From the NCBI RefSeq assembly GCF_000952855.1, contig NZ_JSVU01000001.1, forward strand, positions 531,991-595,990: a stretch of 64,000 nt of DNA, written 5' to 3'. The position numbers were made by a program, and so were the translations under genes. The first letter of the stretch is position 1. Each line of letters begins with the position of its first letter. Source of the stretch: Aequorivita vladivostokensis. Its GTDB lineage: Bacteria; Bacteroidota; Bacteroidia; Flavobacteriales; Flavobacteriaceae. The notes below the pieces were generated by a model that saw nothing but the letters and a program-made list of their open reading frames with translations, was not told where the DNA came from and searched no databases. This document shows, piece after piece, positions 1 to 9,986 of this stretch.

Positions 1-1267
1 TCGTTACTTGCCAGCGCCTACCGATAAGGAAGGTATAATTGGTGTTAATCCAGAAACAGAAAAAGAAGAAATTCGCAAACCTGATGTTACTGCACCATTT
101 TCGGCATTGGCATTTAAGATTGCTACTGACCCATTCGTTGGTCGTTTGGCTTTCTTCCGTGTTTATTCTGGTCGTCTGGATGCGGGTTCTTATATCTTGA
201 ACAATCGTTCAGGGAAGAAAGAGCGTATTTCACGTATCTACCAAATGCACTCCAACAAACAAAACGCGATCGATTTCATCGAGGCGGGTGATATTGGGGC
301 AGCAGTAGGATTTAAGGATATCAAGACTGGTGATACCATGTCTGATGAGAAACACCCCATTGTTTTAGAGAGTATGAATTTCCCTGATCCCGTAATCGGT
401 ATCGCGGTTGAGCCTAAAACAAAGGTAGATGTTGATAAACTGGGTATGGCATTGTCAAAACTGGCCGAAGAAGATCCAACATTCCAAGTGCGTACAGACG
501 AAGCTTCTGGACAAACAATCATTTCCGGAATGGGCGAGCTTCACTTAGATATTATCGTTGACCGTCTGCGTCGCGAATTTAAGGTAGAAGTAAACCAAGG
601 TCAGCCGCAGGTTGAGTACAAAGAAGCTATCACAAAAGTTGCCGATCATAGAGAGGTTTATAAGAAACAATCCGGTGGGCGTGGTAAATTTGCTGATATT
701 GTATTCACACTTGAGCCTGCTGAAGAAGGAAAAGTTGGTTTGGAATTCATAAATGCCGTAAAAGGTGGTAACGTTCCAAAAGAATTTATCCCAGCAGTTG
801 AAAAAGGTTTCAAACAAGCCATGGTCAACGGTCCGCTTGCAGGATTTGAGGTGGATAGTATGAAGGTTACTTTAAAGGACGGATCTTTCCACCCTGTGGA
901 TTCTGATGCCTTGTCTTTTGAATTGGCTGCAAAAATTGGTTTCAAGGAGGTTGCCAAAAAGGCTGGTGCCGTTATTCTTGAGCCTATAATGAAGCTTGAG
1001 GTGCTTACACCTGAAGAAAACATGGGTGATATAGTTGGTGACCTTAACCGTCGTCGTGGTACTATAAGTAACATGAGCGATCGTGCGGGAGCCAAAGTCA
1101 TCAAGGCTGAAGTGCCACTTTCTGAAATGTTCGGTTATGTAACCACATTAAGAACTTTGTCTTCAGGCCGTGCAACTTCAACTATGGAATTTTCACATTA
1201 TGCTGAAACACCTTCTAACATTTCAGAAAGTGTAATAGCAGCAGCAAGAGGAACCGCTAACGTTTAA
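1..1267 (+). CDS. fusA: Elongation factor G, C-terminal part (5' end outside window)
   Basis: EF-G is the GTPase that translocates tRNA and mRNA on the ribosome. The reading frame is open from base 2 (Arg-Tyr-Leu-Pro...), so the gene is cut by the window edge. About 421 residues remain of the usual 700 or so; the N-terminal GTPase domain with its G motifs is missing. What is left starts at the end of the G domain, then domain II (motif [10 protein letters not shown], then [15 protein letters not shown]), domain III, domain IV ([12 protein letters not shown]) and domain V ([15 protein letters not shown]). rpsJ follows after 11 bases, the str-operon order of Bacteroidota. A TTG at base 8 is only an internal Leu codon, not a start. 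Identity is very secure. Confidence 0.97.
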   Translation, partial: RYLPAPTDKEGIIGVNPETEKEEIRKPDVTAPFSALAFKIATDPFVGRLAFFRVYSGRLDAGSYILNNRSGKKERISRIYQMHSNKQNAIDFIEAGDIGAAVGFKDIKTGDTMSDEKHPIVLESMNFPDPVIGIAVEPKTKVDVDKLGMALSKLAEEDPTFQVRTDEASGQTIISGMGELHLDIIVDRLRREFKVEVNQGQPQVEYKEAITKVADHREVYKKQSGGRGKFADIVFTLEPAEEGKVGLEFINAVKGGNVPKEFIPAVEKGFKQAMVNGPLAGFEVDSMKVTLKDGSFHPVDSDALSFELAAKIGFKEVAKKAGAVILEPIMKLEVLTPEENMGDIVGDLNRRRGTISNMSDRAGAKVIKAEVPLSEMFGYVTTLRTLSSGRATSTMEFSHYAETPSNISESVIAAARGTANV

Positions 1268-1278
1268 TAATTTCAGCA

Positions 1279-1584
1279 ATGAGTCAAAAAATAAGAATAA
1301 AACTAAAATCTTACGATCACAATTTGGTGGACAAATCTGCTGAAAAAATCGTTAAGACCGTAAAGAGTACCGGAGCTGTAGTTACAGGGCCAATTCCTTT
1401 ACCAACACACAAAAAAATCTTTACAGTATTACGTTCTCCACACGTGAACAAGAAAAGTAGAGAGCAATTCCAATTAAGTTCATACAAAAGACTTTTGGAT
1501 ATCTACAGTTCTTCTTCAAAAACCATTGACGCTCTTATGAAATTGGAGCTTCCAAGTGGTGTTGAGGTAGAGATTAAAGTATAG
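1279..1584 (+). CDS. rpsJ: Ribosomal protein S10 (uS10)
   Basis: A 101-residue 30S protein of the head domain, also the NusE partner in antitermination complexes. The frame begins [14 protein letters not shown] and carries the diagnostic GPIPLPTHK and [12 protein letters not shown] segments at full family length. It follows fusA by 11 bases and is separated from rplC by a structured 164-base gap, so here it probably belongs to the str transcript (rpsL-rpsG-fusA-rpsJ) and not to the S10 operon proper; that last point is inference. Confidence 0.98.
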   Translation: MSQKIRIKLKSYDHNLVDKSAEKIVKTVKSTGAVVTGPIPLPTHKKIFTVLRSPHVNKKSREQFQLSSYKRLLDIYSSSSKTIDALMKLELPSGVEVEIKV

Positions 1585-1748
1585 TTTTTTGTAGGCACGC
1601 GATTAATCGCGCGCCTACAAAACATAAAAATGTCCTCAACGATGGTTGGGGAAAAACGGAAACAAAATAACATTCAGGGTTGAATTTATTTTGACCCTGT
1701 TTTTTTGAATAGAAATTTAAATAAGTAATAATTAATAAATAATTAAAT
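1585..1748 (+). promoter_or_regulatory. Structured leader/intergenic region before rplC
   Basis: This is the largest gap in the first part of the ribosomal cluster. It contains three consecutive inverted repeats: a long one at 1587-1622 (arms TTTTGTAGGC and GCCTACAAAA around a CGCGATTAATCGCG palindrome), a small hairpin at 1634-1651 (CCTCAAC/GTTGGGG, loop GATG) and a terminator-like stem at 1675-1699 with a T run. An AT-rich stretch leads to the rplC ATG. It may end the str transcript and start the S10 transcript, or act as an r-protein attenuator. I saw no clean TAnnTTTG promoter. Confidence 0.5.
1675..1707 (+). terminator. Rho-independent terminator or attenuator before rplC
   Basis: Six-base stem CAGGGT (1675-1680) and ACCCTG (1694-1699) with a 13-base AT-rich loop, followed directly by a run of T (1700-1706). 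The stem is short, so termination may be partial, as fits a site inside a ribosomal gene cluster. Confidence 0.5.
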
Positions 1749-2360
1749 ATGTCTGGGTTAATTGGAAGAAAGATAGGGATGACCAGCATCTTTGACGAGA
1801 ACGGAAAGAACATTCCGTGTACCGTTATTGAAGCAGGACCCTGTGTTGTTACCCAAGTCAGAACCAAAGAGGTTGACGGGTACGAAGCTCTTCAACTTGG
1901 TTTCGATGACAAGAAGACTGTAACTAAAGCTGCCGAAGGGCACGCCAAAAAAGCAGGAACCGTTGCAAAACGCAAAGTCGCCGAATTCAAGGGATTTGAA
2001 GAAAATTACAAATTGGGCGACACCATTACTGTGGAGCATTTTATCGAGGGTGAATTCGTGGATATCGCGGGTACATCAAAAGGTAAAGGGTTCCAAGGGG
2101 TTGTAAAGCGTCATGGTTTTGGCGGTGTTGGGCAGTCCACACACGGTCAGCACAACCGTTTGCGCGCGCCTGGTTCCATTGGGGCCGCATCATATCCTGC
2201 GAGAGTATTCAAGGGAATGCGCATGGCGGGCCAAATGGGCAACGAAAGAGTAAAAGTTGAAAATTTAAGAGTTTTGAAAGTAGTTCCAGAAAAGAATCTA
2301 CTTGTGGTAAAGGGAGCAGTTCCCGGCCATAAAAACGCTTATGTAATGATCGAGAAATAA
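1749..2360 (+). CDS. rplC: Ribosomal protein L3 (uL3)
   Basis: A 203-residue 50S assembly-initiator protein near the peptidyl transferase centre. It begins [17 protein letters not shown] and has the conserved loop [17 protein letters not shown], then [14 protein letters not shown] and [12 protein letters not shown]. The position methylated by PrmB in E. coli (GQNQ) reads GAAS here, so the Gln acceptor appears absent (inference from motif alignment by eye). The stop codon overlaps the rplD start by one base (TAATG), implying translational coupling. Confidence 0.98.
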   Translation: MSGLIGRKIGMTSIFDENGKNIPCTVIEAGPCVVTQVRTKEVDGYEALQLGFDDKKTVTKAAEGHAKKAGTVAKRKVAEFKGFEENYKLGDTITVEHFIEGEFVDIAGTSKGKGFQGVVKRHGFGGVGQSTHGQHNRLRAPGSIGAASYPARVFKGMRMAGQMGNERVKVENLRVLKVVPEKNLLVVKGAVPGHKNAYVMIEK

Positions 2361-2989
2361 TGAAGGTAGCTGTATTAGACATAAACGGAAAAGACACAGG
2401 CCGGAAAGTTGAACTTTCTGCAGATGTGTTCGGAATAGAGCCTAACAATCACGCGGTTTATCTTGATGTGAAACAATATCTTGCCAACCAACGTCAAGGT
2501 ACTCACAAAGCAAAGGAACGTGCTGAGATTGCTGGTTCTACCAGAAAGATCAAGAAGCAAAAAGGAACTGGTACTGCCCGTGCGGGTAGCATCAAGTCTG
2601 GTGTATTTAAAGGTGGTGGTAGAATGTTCGGGCCTCGTCCGCGTAACTACTCCTTCAAATTGAACAAGAACCTGAAGCGTTTGGCACGTAAATCTGCCCT
2701 ATCGATGAAGGCGAACGATAAAGCTATTGTTGTAATAGAAGACCTAAATTTTGACGCTCCAAAAACCAAGAATTTTACCGCGGTTTTGAACAGTTTAGGG
2801 CTTAATGACAAAAAATCTTTATTTGTGTTGGGAGACTTAAATAATAATGTATATTTGTCCTCTCGCAATTTGAAAGGTACTGAGGTTATAACTAACTCAC
2901 AATTAAGTACTTACAAAATTATGAATGCAAATAGTTTAGTGCTATTTGAAGGTTCTTTGGAAGGAATTGAAACAAACTTAAGTAAATAG
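2360..2989 (+). CDS. rplD: Ribosomal protein L4 (uL4)
   Basis: A 209-residue 50S protein lining the exit tunnel, and in gamma-proteobacteria the autogenous regulator of the S10 operon. The globular domain is flanked by the basic extended loop, seen as [15 protein letters not shown] and [15 protein letters not shown] (about residues 67-100). It starts on the last base of the rplC stop codon. Whether it regulates here, for example through the 1585-1748 leader, cannot be told from sequence. Confidence 0.98.
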   Translation: MKVAVLDINGKDTGRKVELSADVFGIEPNNHAVYLDVKQYLANQRQGTHKAKERAEIAGSTRKIKKQKGTGTARAGSIKSGVFKGGGRMFGPRPRNYSFKLNKNLKRLARKSALSMKANDKAIVVIEDLNFDAPKTKNFTAVLNSLGLNDKKSLFVLGDLNNNVYLSSRNLKGTEVITNSQLSTYKIMNANSLVLFEGSLEGIETNLSK

Positions 2990-2996
2990 AAACAAG

Positions 2997-3287
2997 ATGA
3001 ACATCTTAATTAAACCTATAATTACGGAAAAAGCCACCAAAGATGCTGAAGACAAAAACGTTTTTGGCTTTGTAGTGAACCCAAAGGCGAATAAGGTAGA
3101 AATCAAGAAAGCGGTGGAAGCTGCTTACGGAGTTTCTGTTGAAAAAGTTCGCACAATGAATGTCCGCCCTGATAGGAAGACCCGTTATACAAAAACAGGT
3201 GTCCAAACTGGTAAAACGAACGCTTACAAAAAAGCAATCGTACAGGTGGCGGAAGGTGATACAATAGATTTTTACAGTAACATCTAA
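2997..3287 (+). CDS. rplW: Ribosomal protein L23 (uL23)
   Basis: A 96-residue 50S protein at the tunnel exit, the docking site for trigger factor and SRP. Starts [18 protein letters not shown] and contains [20 protein letters not shown], both characteristic. Seven bases after rplD and 26 before rplB. Confidence 0.97.
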   Translation: MNILIKPIITEKATKDAEDKNVFGFVVNPKANKVEIKKAVEAAYGVSVEKVRTMNVRPDRKTRYTKTGVQTGKTNAYKKAIVQVAEGDTIDFYSNI

Positions 3288-3313
3288 GGAAACTTAGATT
3301 TAAAAAGACACAA

Positions 3314-4138
3314 ATGTCAGTAAGAAAATTAAAACCAATCACCCCAGGTCAGCGTTTTAGGGTTGTTAATGGTTTTGACGCCATTACAACCGATAAGCCG
3401 GAGAAGTCGTTACTTGCTCCGAACAAAAGATCTGGTGGTAGAAACAGTCAAGGAAAAATGACCATGCGCTACATAGGTGGTGGTCATAAGAAGAAATATC
3501 GAATTATCGATTTTAAACGCGACAAGGCGGGAATTCCTGCCACCGTTGCAAGTATTCAATACGATCCAAACCGTACTGCGTTTATCGCACTTTTGAACTA
3601 TCAAGATGGTGAAAAGCGATATGTAATTGCACAGAACGGACTACAAGTTGGGCAGAACATCCTTTCCGGTGAAGCAGTTGCTCCAGAGATTGGAAACGCA
3701 ATGCCGCTTTCAGCTATTCCATTAGGTACTATTATTTCCTGCATCGAGCTTCGTCCCGGTCAGGGAGCTATTATGGCGCGTAGCGCTGGTGCTTTCGCAC
3801 AGCTTATGGCCCGTGATGGAAAATATGCTACCGTAAAACTTCCTTCAGGTGAAACCCGATTGATATTAGTAAACTGTATGGCTACCATTGGTGCCGTTTC
3901 TAACAGTGACCACCAATTATTGGTATCTGGTAAAGCCGGTAGAAGCAGATGGTTGGGTAGAAGACCACGTACAAGACCAGTAGTGATGAACCCTGTGGAT
4001 CACCCAATGGGTGGTGGTGAGGGCCGCGCTTCCGGAGGTCATCCACGTTCTAGAAAAGGTATCCCTGCAAAAGGGTATAGAACCCGTACTAAAACGAAAG
4101 CAAGTAATAAATATATCTTAGAACGAAGAAAGAAATAA
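3314..4138 (+). CDS. rplB: Ribosomal protein L2 (uL2)
   Basis: A 274-residue 50S core protein needed for subunit joining and peptidyl transferase integrity. The OB-fold part holds [20 protein letters not shown]; the C-terminal part holds the conserved [16 protein letters not shown] with the His residue long discussed in peptidyl transfer, then a basic tail ending in ERRKK. Full length. rpsS starts three bases after the stop. Confidence 0.98.
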   Translation: MSVRKLKPITPGQRFRVVNGFDAITTDKPEKSLLAPNKRSGGRNSQGKMTMRYIGGGHKKKYRIIDFKRDKAGIPATVASIQYDPNRTAFIALLNYQDGEKRYVIAQNGLQVGQNILSGEAVAPEIGNAMPLSAIPLGTIISCIELRPGQGAIMARSAGAFAQLMARDGKYATVKLPSGETRLILVNCMATIGAVSNSDHQLLVSGKAGRSRWLGRRPRTRPVVMNPVDHPMGGGEGRASGGHPRSRKGIPAKGYRTRTKTKASNKYILERRKK

Positions 4139-4141
4139 GTT

Positions 4142-4420
4142 ATGGCAAGATCGTTAAAAAAAGGACCGTTCGTTCATTATAAACTAGACAAGAAAGTTCA
4201 ACAAAACGTTGAGGACAATAAGAAGACCGTAATCAAAACTTGGTCACGTGCTTCTATGATTACTCCAGATTTTGTTGGCCAGACCATCGCTGTGCACAAC
4301 GGGCGCCAATTTGTTCCTGTGTATGTAACAGAAAACATGGTTGGGCATAAACTAGGAGAATTTTCACCTACAAGATCATTCCGTGGTCATTCAGGTGCTA
4401 AAAACAAAGGTAAAAAATAA
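4142..4420 (+). CDS. rpsS: Ribosomal protein S19 (uS19)
   Basis: A 92-residue 30S head protein contacting 16S rRNA and S13. Diagnostic features are the N-terminus [29 protein letters not shown], the [15 protein letters not shown] segment and [10 protein letters not shown]. Tightly spaced between rplB and rplV. Confidence 0.98.
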   Translation: MARSLKKGPFVHYKLDKKVQQNVEDNKKTVIKTWSRASMITPDFVGQTIAVHNGRQFVPVYVTENMVGHKLGEFSPTRSFRGHSGAKNKGKK

Positions 4421-4426
4421 TAGGCC

Positions 4427-4837
4427 ATGGGAGTTCGTAAAAGAGAAAGAGCAGAAGCAATTAAGGAAGCAAAGAAGACACAATACTTTGCTAAATTGAA
4501 CAATTGCCCCACTTCACCAAGAAAAATGCGCTTAATGGCAGACTTGGTTCGTGGTGAGAAAATAGACAAAGCACTTAATATTTTGAGGTTCAGTTCAAAG
4601 GAATCTTCACGCAAACTGGAGAAACTACTTTTGTCTGCCATCAACAACTGGCAACAAAAGAACGAGGACGCTTCAATAGAAGATGCAGATCTTTTTGTTA
4701 AGGAAATCCGTGTGGACGGTGGCACGATGTTGAAGAGACTTCGTCCAGCACCACAAGGCCGCGCACACAGAATTAGAAAACGCTCCAACCACGTAACACT
4801 GGTATTGGCAGCAAACGATAACACACAAAGCAAGTAA
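4427..4837 (+). CDS. rplV: Ribosomal protein L22 (uL22)
   Basis: A 136-residue 50S protein whose beta-hairpin lines the exit tunnel and influences macrolide response. [20 protein letters not shown] marks the conserved N-terminal core, and [20 protein letters not shown] the tunnel hairpin (about residues 100-120). It is longer than the 110-residue E. coli protein by an N-terminal extension, as usual in Bacteroidota. Confidence 0.97.
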   Translation: MGVRKRERAEAIKEAKKTQYFAKLNNCPTSPRKMRLMADLVRGEKIDKALNILRFSSKESSRKLEKLLLSAINNWQQKNEDASIEDADLFVKEIRVDGGTMLKRLRPAPQGRAHRIRKRSNHVTLVLAANDNTQSK

Positions 4838-4841
4838 TTAA

Positions 4842-5570
4842 ATGGGACAGAAGACAAATCCAATCGGGAATCGCTTAGGTATCATTAGAGGTTGGGAATC
4901 CAACTGGTACGGAGGCAACGACTACGGCGATAAACTTGCCGAAGACGACAAGATCAGGAAATACATCCACGCTCGTTTAAGCAAAGCTAGTGTGAGTAGA
5001 GTAATTATTGAGCGTACGCTTAAGCTTGTAACCGTTACTATAACCACTGCCCGTCCCGGTATCATTATCGGTAAAGGTGGCCAGGAAGTAGACAAGCTAA
5101 AAGAAGAGCTTAAGAAAATTACAGATAAAGAGGTACAGATCAACATTCACGAGATCAAAAGACCGGAGCTTGATGCATATTTGGTAGCTGCGAGTATCGC
5201 ACGCCAGATTGAAAGCCGTATTTCATACCGTCGTGCCATAAAAATGGCAATCGCGGCAACAATGCGGATGAACGCTGAAGGTATTAAGGTGCAAATCTCA
5301 GGACGTTTGAACGGCGCTGAAATGGCACGTTCAGAATCGTACAAAGAAGGTCGTATCCCATTATCAACTTTTAGAGCCGATATTGACTACGCTTTAGTTG
5401 AGGCACACACTACCTACGGTAGATTGGGTGTTAAAGTATGGATTATGAAAGGCGAAGTATATGGAAAGCGGGAACTTTCCCCATTAGTTGGTCTATCGAC
5501 CGGCAAAAAGAGTGGTGGTAAAGGAGCTCCAGCAGGACGCGGTGGCAACAAAGCACGTCGCAGAAAGTAA
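4842..5570 (+). CDS. rpsC: Ribosomal protein S3 (uS3)
   Basis: A 242-residue 30S protein at the mRNA entry channel, with helicase-associated residues. It begins [20 protein letters not shown]; a type II KH domain follows with the GKGG loop ([17 protein letters not shown], about residues 75-91); the C-terminal domain contains [15 protein letters not shown]. The tail is Gly/Lys/Arg-rich ([17 protein letters not shown]). Confidence 0.98.
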   Translation: MGQKTNPIGNRLGIIRGWESNWYGGNDYGDKLAEDDKIRKYIHARLSKASVSRVIIERTLKLVTVTITTARPGIIIGKGGQEVDKLKEELKKITDKEVQINIHEIKRPELDAYLVAASIARQIESRISYRRAIKMAIAATMRMNAEGIKVQISGRLNGAEMARSESYKEGRIPLSTFRADIDYALVEAHTTYGRLGVKVWIMKGEVYGKRELSPLVGLSTGKKSGGKGAPAGRGGNKARRRK

Positions 5571-5588
5571 TTTTTTAAATAGAAGAAA

Positions 5589-6008
5589 ATGTTACAACCT
5601 AAAAGAACAAAGTACCGTAAACAAATGAAAGGCCGTATGAAGGGCGATGCCGGTCGTGGCAACCAGCTAGCATACGGAACCTTCGGTATAAAATCGTTGG
5701 AATCAGAATTTCTTACAGCAAGACAAATAGAAGCTGCACGTATCGCCGCTACCCGTTTTATGAAAAGGGAAGGTTCTATCTGGATCATGATTTTTCCAGA
5801 TAAGCCAATTACCAAAAAACCGCTTGAAGTACGTATGGGTAAAGGTAAAGGTGCTGTGGAATATTATGCAGCTGTGGTTAAACCGGGAAGAATGCTTTTC
5901 GAGGTATCCGGTGTTCCAGTTGAAACAGCAAAAGAAGCATTGCGCCTTGCAGCACAAAAGCTTCCGGTAAAAACTAAATTTGTAATGTCTCGGGATTTCC
6001 AAGCATAA
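5589..6008 (+). CDS. rplP: Ribosomal protein L16 (uL16)
   Basis: A 139-residue 50S protein near the A-site tRNA elbow. Starts [20 protein letters not shown] and has the conserved [19 protein letters not shown] stretch and the [19 protein letters not shown] helix. Eighteen bases after rpsC and eleven before rpmC. Confidence 0.97.
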   Translation: MLQPKRTKYRKQMKGRMKGDAGRGNQLAYGTFGIKSLESEFLTARQIEAARIAATRFMKREGSIWIMIFPDKPITKKPLEVRMGKGKGAVEYYAAVVKPGRMLFEVSGVPVETAKEALRLAAQKLPVKTKFVMSRDFQA

Positions 6009-6019
6009 TTTTTTGAAAG

Positions 6020-6211
6020 ATGAAACAATCAGAAATTAAGAAAGCATCAACGGCAGAACTTCAGGAAGCATACGCTGAATCTAGAAAGGCTTATACAGAC
6101 CTTAAAATGGCTCACACCATTTCCCCGTTGGAAAATCCAATTCAACTAAGATCCCAGAGAAGGGTGATAGCAAGAATAGCGACGGAACTAACTAATAGAG
6201 AAGTGCAATAA
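6020..6211 (+). CDS. rpmC: Ribosomal protein L29 (uL29)
   Basis: A 63-residue two-helix 50S protein near the tunnel exit beside L23. MKQSEIKKASTAELQEAYAE is followed by the typical second helix with RRVIARIATELTNRE. Correct length and position between rplP and rpsQ. Confidence 0.96.
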   Translation: MKQSEIKKASTAELQEAYAESRKAYTDLKMAHTISPLENPIQLRSQRRVIARIATELTNREVQ

Positions 6212-6226
6212 TTGTACAGCTGAAAG

Positions 6227-6490
6227 ATGGAAGAAATTAAAAGAAACTTAAGAAAAGAACGTATAGGTGTAGTAACCAGCAACAAAATGGACAAATCCAT
6301 TGTAGTTGCAGAGGTGAAAAAAGTAAAACACCCTATGTACGGAAAGTTCGTGTTGAAAACGAAGAAATACGTGGCCCACGACGAGACAAACAACTGCAAC
6401 GAAGGTGATACAGTAAGGATTATGGAAACACGTCCTTTAAGCAAAACCAAATGTTGGAGATTAGTAGAAATAATTGAAAGAGCGAAGTAA
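6227..6490 (+). CDS. rpsQ: Ribosomal protein S17 (uS17)
   Basis: An 87-residue OB-fold 30S protein binding 16S rRNA early in assembly. [19 protein letters not shown] and [19 protein letters not shown] are typical, ending in the [21 protein letters not shown] signature. Two bases separate it from rplN. Confidence 0.97.
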   Translation: MEEIKRNLRKERIGVVTSNKMDKSIVVAEVKKVKHPMYGKFVLKTKKYVAHDETNNCNEGDTVRIMETRPLSKTKCWRLVEIIERAK

Positions 6491-6492
6491 TT

Positions 6493-6861
6493 ATGTTACA
6501 ACAAGAATCAAGACTTAAAGTCGCAGATAATACCGGTGCCAAGGAAGTACTTTGCATCCGCGTATTGGGCGGAACAAAAAGAAGGTATGCTTCTATCGGT
6601 GATAAAATTGTAGTTTCCGTTAAGGAAGCAACTCCGAATGGAAACATTAAGAAAGGAGCAGTTTCTACAGCCGTAGTAGTACGTACTGTTAAGGAAATTA
6701 GAAGACCTGACGGTTCTTACATCCGTTTCGATGACAACGCTTGTGTGCTTTTAAACCCACAGGGTGAAATGAGAGGAACACGTGTTTTCGGTCCGGTAGC
6801 AAGAGAACTTCGCGACAAGCAATTTATGAAAATAGTATCATTGGCACCCGAGGTGCTTTAA
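6493..6861 (+). CDS. rplN: Ribosomal protein L14 (uL14)
   Basis: A 122-residue 50S protein that bridges to 16S rRNA and is the binding site of the silencing factor Rsf[21 protein letters not shown] opens the protein; the conserved [20 protein letters not shown] and [19 protein letters not shown] segments follow. Full length. Confidence 0.98.
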   Translation: MLQQESRLKVADNTGAKEVLCIRVLGGTKRRYASIGDKIVVSVKEATPNGNIKKGAVSTAVVVRTVKEIRRPDGSYIRFDDNACVLLNPQGEMRGTRVFGPVARELRDKQFMKIVSLAPEVL

Positions 6862-6862
6862 T

Positions 6863-7189
6863 ATGAAAACTAAAATGACAAAGCTTAAAATAAAATCAGG
6901 CGATACAGTAGTAGTTACTGCCGGGGACCACAAGGGTTCTGAAGGTAAAGTAATGAAAATATTCCTTGACAAAAACAAAGCAATCGTAGAAGGAGTGAAC
7001 ATGGTTTCAAAACACGAGAAGCCAAGTGCAAAAAACCCGCAAGGTGGAATTGCAAAAAAAGAAGCTCCCATCCATATTTCAAACCTTTCCTTGGTAGATC
7101 CAAAATCTGGAAAAGCCACACGCGTAGGTTACAAAATGGAGAATGGTAAAAAAGTACGATTTTCAAAACAATCGAATCAAGCAATATAG
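6863..7189 (+). CDS. rplX: Ribosomal protein L24 (uL24)
   Basis: A 108-residue 50S assembly-initiator protein. A KOW motif is visible near residues 13-35 ([20 protein letters not shown]), then [20 protein letters not shown] and the [19 protein letters not shown] end. It begins one base after the rplN stop. An alternative Met at residue 5 is possible ([10 protein letters not shown]), with little consequence. Confidence 0.97.
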   Translation: MKTKMTKLKIKSGDTVVVTAGDHKGSEGKVMKIFLDKNKAIVEGVNMVSKHEKPSAKNPQGGIAKKEAPIHISNLSLVDPKSGKATRVGYKMENGKKVRFSKQSNQAI

Positions 7190-7191
7190 TT

Positions 7192-7743
7192 ATGGCATAT
7201 TCACCAAGACTTAAAGAAGAGTACAAAAGCAGAGTGATCAATGCACTTACTGACGAATTTGGTTACAAAAACGTCATGCAGGTACCAAAATTGGAGCGTA
7301 TTGTTGTTTCCCGCGGCGTGGGTGCAGCAGTAGCTGACAAGAAACTTATTGACTATTCGGTTGATGAGTTTACAAAGATAACCGGGCAAAAAGCAGTAGC
7401 TACTATGTCCAAAAAAGACGTTGCAAACTTCAAACTTCGTAAAGGTATGCCAATTGGTGTGAAAGTTACGTTGCGCGGAGAGCGTATGTACGAGTTTTTG
7501 GATAGATTGGTTACCTCGGCTTTGCCTAGGGTACGTGACTTTAACGGAATTAAGGCAACTGGTTTTGACGGAAGAGGAAACTACTCTTTGGGAATCACCG
7601 AGCAAATTATCTTCCCGGAAATCGATATCGATAAAGTGAAGAAAATTGAAGGGATGAACATTACGTTTATCACTTCCGCCACCACCGATAAAGAAGCGAA
7701 ATCATTATTACAAGAATTGGGATTACCCTTTAAAAAGAACTAA
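7192..7743 (+). CDS. rplE: Ribosomal protein L5 (uL5)
   Basis: A 183-residue 50S central-protuberance protein binding 5S rRNA and contacting P-site tRNA. Recognised by [16 protein letters not shown], the [20 protein letters not shown] segment, [20 protein letters not shown] and the final [18 protein letters not shown]. Full length, two bases after rplX. Confidence 0.98.
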   Translation: MAYSPRLKEEYKSRVINALTDEFGYKNVMQVPKLERIVVSRGVGAAVADKKLIDYSVDEFTKITGQKAVATMSKKDVANFKLRKGMPIGVKVTLRGERMYEFLDRLVTSALPRVRDFNGIKATGFDGRGNYSLGITEQIIFPEIDIDKVKKIEGMNITFITSATTDKEAKSLLQELGLPFKKN

Positions 7744-7746
7744 GAG

Positions 7747-8016
7747 ATGGCTAAAGAATCAATGAAGGCCCGCGAGGTTAAGAGACAAAAGATGGTAAAA
7801 AAGTATGCCGCCAAACGCAAAGCTTTGAAAGAGGCTGGTGATTGGGAAGGCCTTCAGAAACTACCAAAAAATGCCTCACCGGTTCGTTTGCACAACCGTT
7901 GCAAATTAACAGGAAGACCAAGAGGGTATATGAGAACTTTTGGAATTTCACGTGTATTGTTCCGTGAAATGGCAAATTCAGGGTTAATTCCAGGAGTGCG
8001 CAAAGCATCTTGGTAA
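7747..8016 (+). CDS. rpsN: Ribosomal protein S14 (uS14), long zinc-free form
   Basis: An 89-residue 30S head protein. It contains [20 protein letters not shown] and the end [20 protein letters not shown]. It has the long (about 89-residue) form and a single Cys (in HNRCKL) in place of the CxxC...CxxC zinc ribbon found in the short 61-residue form, so zinc binding is not expected. Three bases after rplE; a 95-base gap with a small hairpin precedes rpsH. Confidence 0.97.
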   Translation: MAKESMKAREVKRQKMVKKYAAKRKALKEAGDWEGLQKLPKNASPVRLHNRCKLTGRPRGYMRTFGISRVLFREMANSGLIPGVRKASW

Positions 8017-8064
8017 GAACAGGTTTCTGTTCAAAAGAAAAGTATAAACTGGTTGAAGGTTCAG

Positions 8065-8080
8065 TCCCGATGGTTCGGGA
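8065..8080. repeat. Small intergenic hairpin between rpsN and rpsH
   Basis: Perfect six-base inverted repeat TCCCGA (8065-8070) and TCGGGA (8075-8080) around a TGGT loop, in the 95-base rpsN-rpsH gap. No T run follows, so it is unlikely to be a strong terminator; it may be an RNA processing or stability structure or a dispersed palindrome. Confidence 0.5.
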
Positions 8081-8111
8081 GTCTGAAAACCACTTCCGCA
8101 AATTCAAATAA

Positions 8112-8513
8112 ATGAATACAGATCCAATTTCAGATTATCTAACACGAGTTAGAAATGCTGCGAAAGCCGGACATCGCGTTGTAGAGATTCCTGCTTCAAA
8201 TCTTAAAAAGGAGATTACAAAAATCCTTTTTGACCAAGGTTACATTTTAAGCTACAAATTTGATGACGAAAGTACCCCACAGGGTATCATCAAAATTGCG
8301 TTGAAATACGACAAGCTTACCAAAGAATCGGTAATCAAGAAAATTCAAAGAATAAGTAAACCCGGTTTACGTAAATACGCAGGTTCAACAGAACTTCCTC
8401 GCGTGCTTAACGGTCTTGGTATTGCCATTGTTTCAACTTCTTCAGGAGTTATGACAGGCAAACAAGCAAAAGCACAGAATGTAGGTGGTGAAGTATTGTG
8501 TTACGTTTACTAA
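8112..8513 (+). CDS. rpsH: Ribosomal protein S8 (uS8)
   Basis: A 133-residue 30S assembly protein; in E. coli it also represses the spc operon at the rplE mRNA. DPISDYLTRVRNAAKAGH at the start, KRISKPGLRKYAG in the middle and LGIAIVSTSSGVMTGKQAK with GGEVLCYVY at the end are diagnostic. It follows rpsN after a 95-base hairpin-containing gap, unusually long for this cluster. Confidence 0.98.
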   Translation: MNTDPISDYLTRVRNAAKAGHRVVEIPASNLKKEITKILFDQGYILSYKFDDESTPQGIIKIALKYDKLTKESVIKKIQRISKPGLRKYAGSTELPRVLNGLGIAIVSTSSGVMTGKQAKAQNVGGEVLCYVY

Positions 8514-8528
8514 AAAATAGACAAAGAA

Positions 8529-9074
8529 ATGTCAAGAATAGGTAAAAACCCGGTAGAAATCCCACAAGGAGTTACAGTTGATGTAAAAGACAACGTAATT
8601 ACCGTAAAAGGAAAATTAGGCGAGTTAACTCAGGAGTTTGATTCTGATCTAACCGTGAAAGTAGAAGACGGAAACGTATTGGTAGAGCGCCCTTCAGATT
8701 CTAAAGACCACACTGCAAAGCACGGTCTTTACAGATCATTGATCAATAACATGATTGAAGGTGTTAGCAAAGGATGGACCAAGGAACTGGAATTGGTAGG
8801 TGTAGGTTACCGCGCCAGCAACCAAGGGCAAAAATTGGATTTGGCCTTAGGATTTTCACATAATATCATTTTGGACATCGCGCCAGAGGTGAAAGTGGAA
8901 ACTGTATCAGATAAAGGTAAAAACCCAATCGTAAAACTAACTTCTCACGACAAGCAATTGGTAGGACAGGTAGCTGCAAAGATCCGCGGCTTCCGTAAAC
9001 CAGAGCCTTACAAAGGAAAAGGTATCAAGTTTGTAGGTGAACAATTAAGAAGAAAAGCAGGTAAATCTGCATAA
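8529..9074 (+). CDS. rplF: Ribosomal protein L6 (uL6)
   Basis: A 181-residue 50S protein near the sarcin-ricin loop, built of two similar alpha/beta domains. [19 protein letters not shown] opens domain 1; domain 2 ends with [20 protein letters not shown], then the basic tail [12 protein letters not shown]. Full length. Confidence 0.98.
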   Translation: MSRIGKNPVEIPQGVTVDVKDNVITVKGKLGELTQEFDSDLTVKVEDGNVLVERPSDSKDHTAKHGLYRSLINNMIEGVSKGWTKELELVGVGYRASNQGQKLDLALGFSHNIILDIAPEVKVETVSDKGKNPIVKLTSHDKQLVGQVAAKIRGFRKPEPYKGKGIKFVGEQLRRKAGKSA

Positions 9075-9085
9075 CAAATAGAGTT

Positions 9086-9442
9086 ATGGCATTATCAAAG
9101 TACGAAAGAAGAGAGCGCTTGCGCATGCGAATCAGAAAAACGGTTGAGGGGACCGAAAGTCGCCCACGTTTGGCTGTTTTCCGCAGCAACAAAGAAATAT
9201 ACGCTCAAATTATTGACGATGTAAATGGAAAGACCATTACCGCTGCATCTTCAAGAGATAAAGACATTGACGCTTCAAACGTAAACAAAGTTGAAGCAGC
9301 AAAATTGGTAGGAAAAGCAATCGCAGAAAAAGCTGTTAAAGCAGGTGTTGAAACCATCGCTTTTGACAGAGGCGGTTACCTATACCACGGAAGAGTAAAA
9401 TCATTAGCTGAAGGTGCACGCGAAGGTGGCCTTAAATTCTAA
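9086..9442 (+). CDS. rplR: Ribosomal protein L18 (uL18)
   Basis: A 118-residue 5S-rRNA-binding protein of the central protuberance. [20 protein letters not shown] and [20 protein letters not shown] with the final EGGLKF are characteristic. Eleven bases after rplF. Confidence 0.97.
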   Translation: MALSKYERRERLRMRIRKTVEGTESRPRLAVFRSNKEIYAQIIDDVNGKTITAASSRDKDIDASNVNKVEAAKLVGKAIAEKAVKAGVETIAFDRGGYLYHGRVKSLAEGAREGGLKF

Positions 9443-9450
9443 GTAGCATT

Positions 9451-9975
9451 ATGTATCAAGATTATAAAAACGTAGAATTAGTAAAGCCAGGAGGTCTTGA
9501 ATTGAAAGACCGTTTGGTAGGTGTACAACGTGTAACCAAGGTGACCAAAGGTGGTCGTGCCTTCGGATTTTCAGCTATTGTAGTTGTTGGTGACGAAAAA
9601 GGAGTGGTGGGCCACGGTCTTGGAAAATCCAAGGATGTAGCTAGCGCGATAGCAAAAGCTATTGAGGATGCCAAGAAAAACTTGGTTCGTATTCCACTTA
9701 ACAAAGTGACACTTCCGCACGAACAAAAGGGAAAATACGGCGGAGCCCGCGTTAACCTTCTTCCAGCTGCGCCTGGTACCGGAGTAATTGCCGGTGGTGC
9801 CGTACGTGCCGTATTGGAAGCAGTAGGGGTTCACGATGTATTGTCAAAATCACAAGGATCTTCTAACCCACACAACGTGGTAAAGGCAACGTTTGACGCT
9901 CTTTTGCAAATGCGAAGTGCACAAACTGTAGCTGACCAAAGAGGAATTTCACTTGAAAAAGTATTCAAAGGATAA
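9451..9975 (+). CDS. rpsE: Ribosomal protein S5 (uS5)
   Basis: A 174-residue 30S protein at the mRNA entry site that affects accuracy. The N-terminal double-stranded-RNA-binding-like fold carries [20 protein letters not shown] and [17 protein letters not shown]; the C-terminal half carries [20 protein letters not shown] and [15 protein letters not shown]. Full length. Confidence 0.98.
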   Translation: MYQDYKNVELVKPGGLELKDRLVGVQRVTKVTKGGRAFGFSAIVVVGDEKGVVGHGLGKSKDVASAIAKAIEDAKKNLVRIPLNKVTLPHEQKGKYGGARVNLLPAAPGTGVIAGGAVRAVLEAVGVHDVLSKSQGSSNPHNVVKATFDALLQMRSAQTVADQRGISLEKVFKG

Positions 9976-9986
9976 ATATCAGAGCA

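Noticed and set aside
658..1104. 148-codon minus-strand ORF within fusA
   Set aside because: It lies opposite the strongly conserved EF-G frame and encodes a low-complexity Ser/Pro/Thr-rich shadow.
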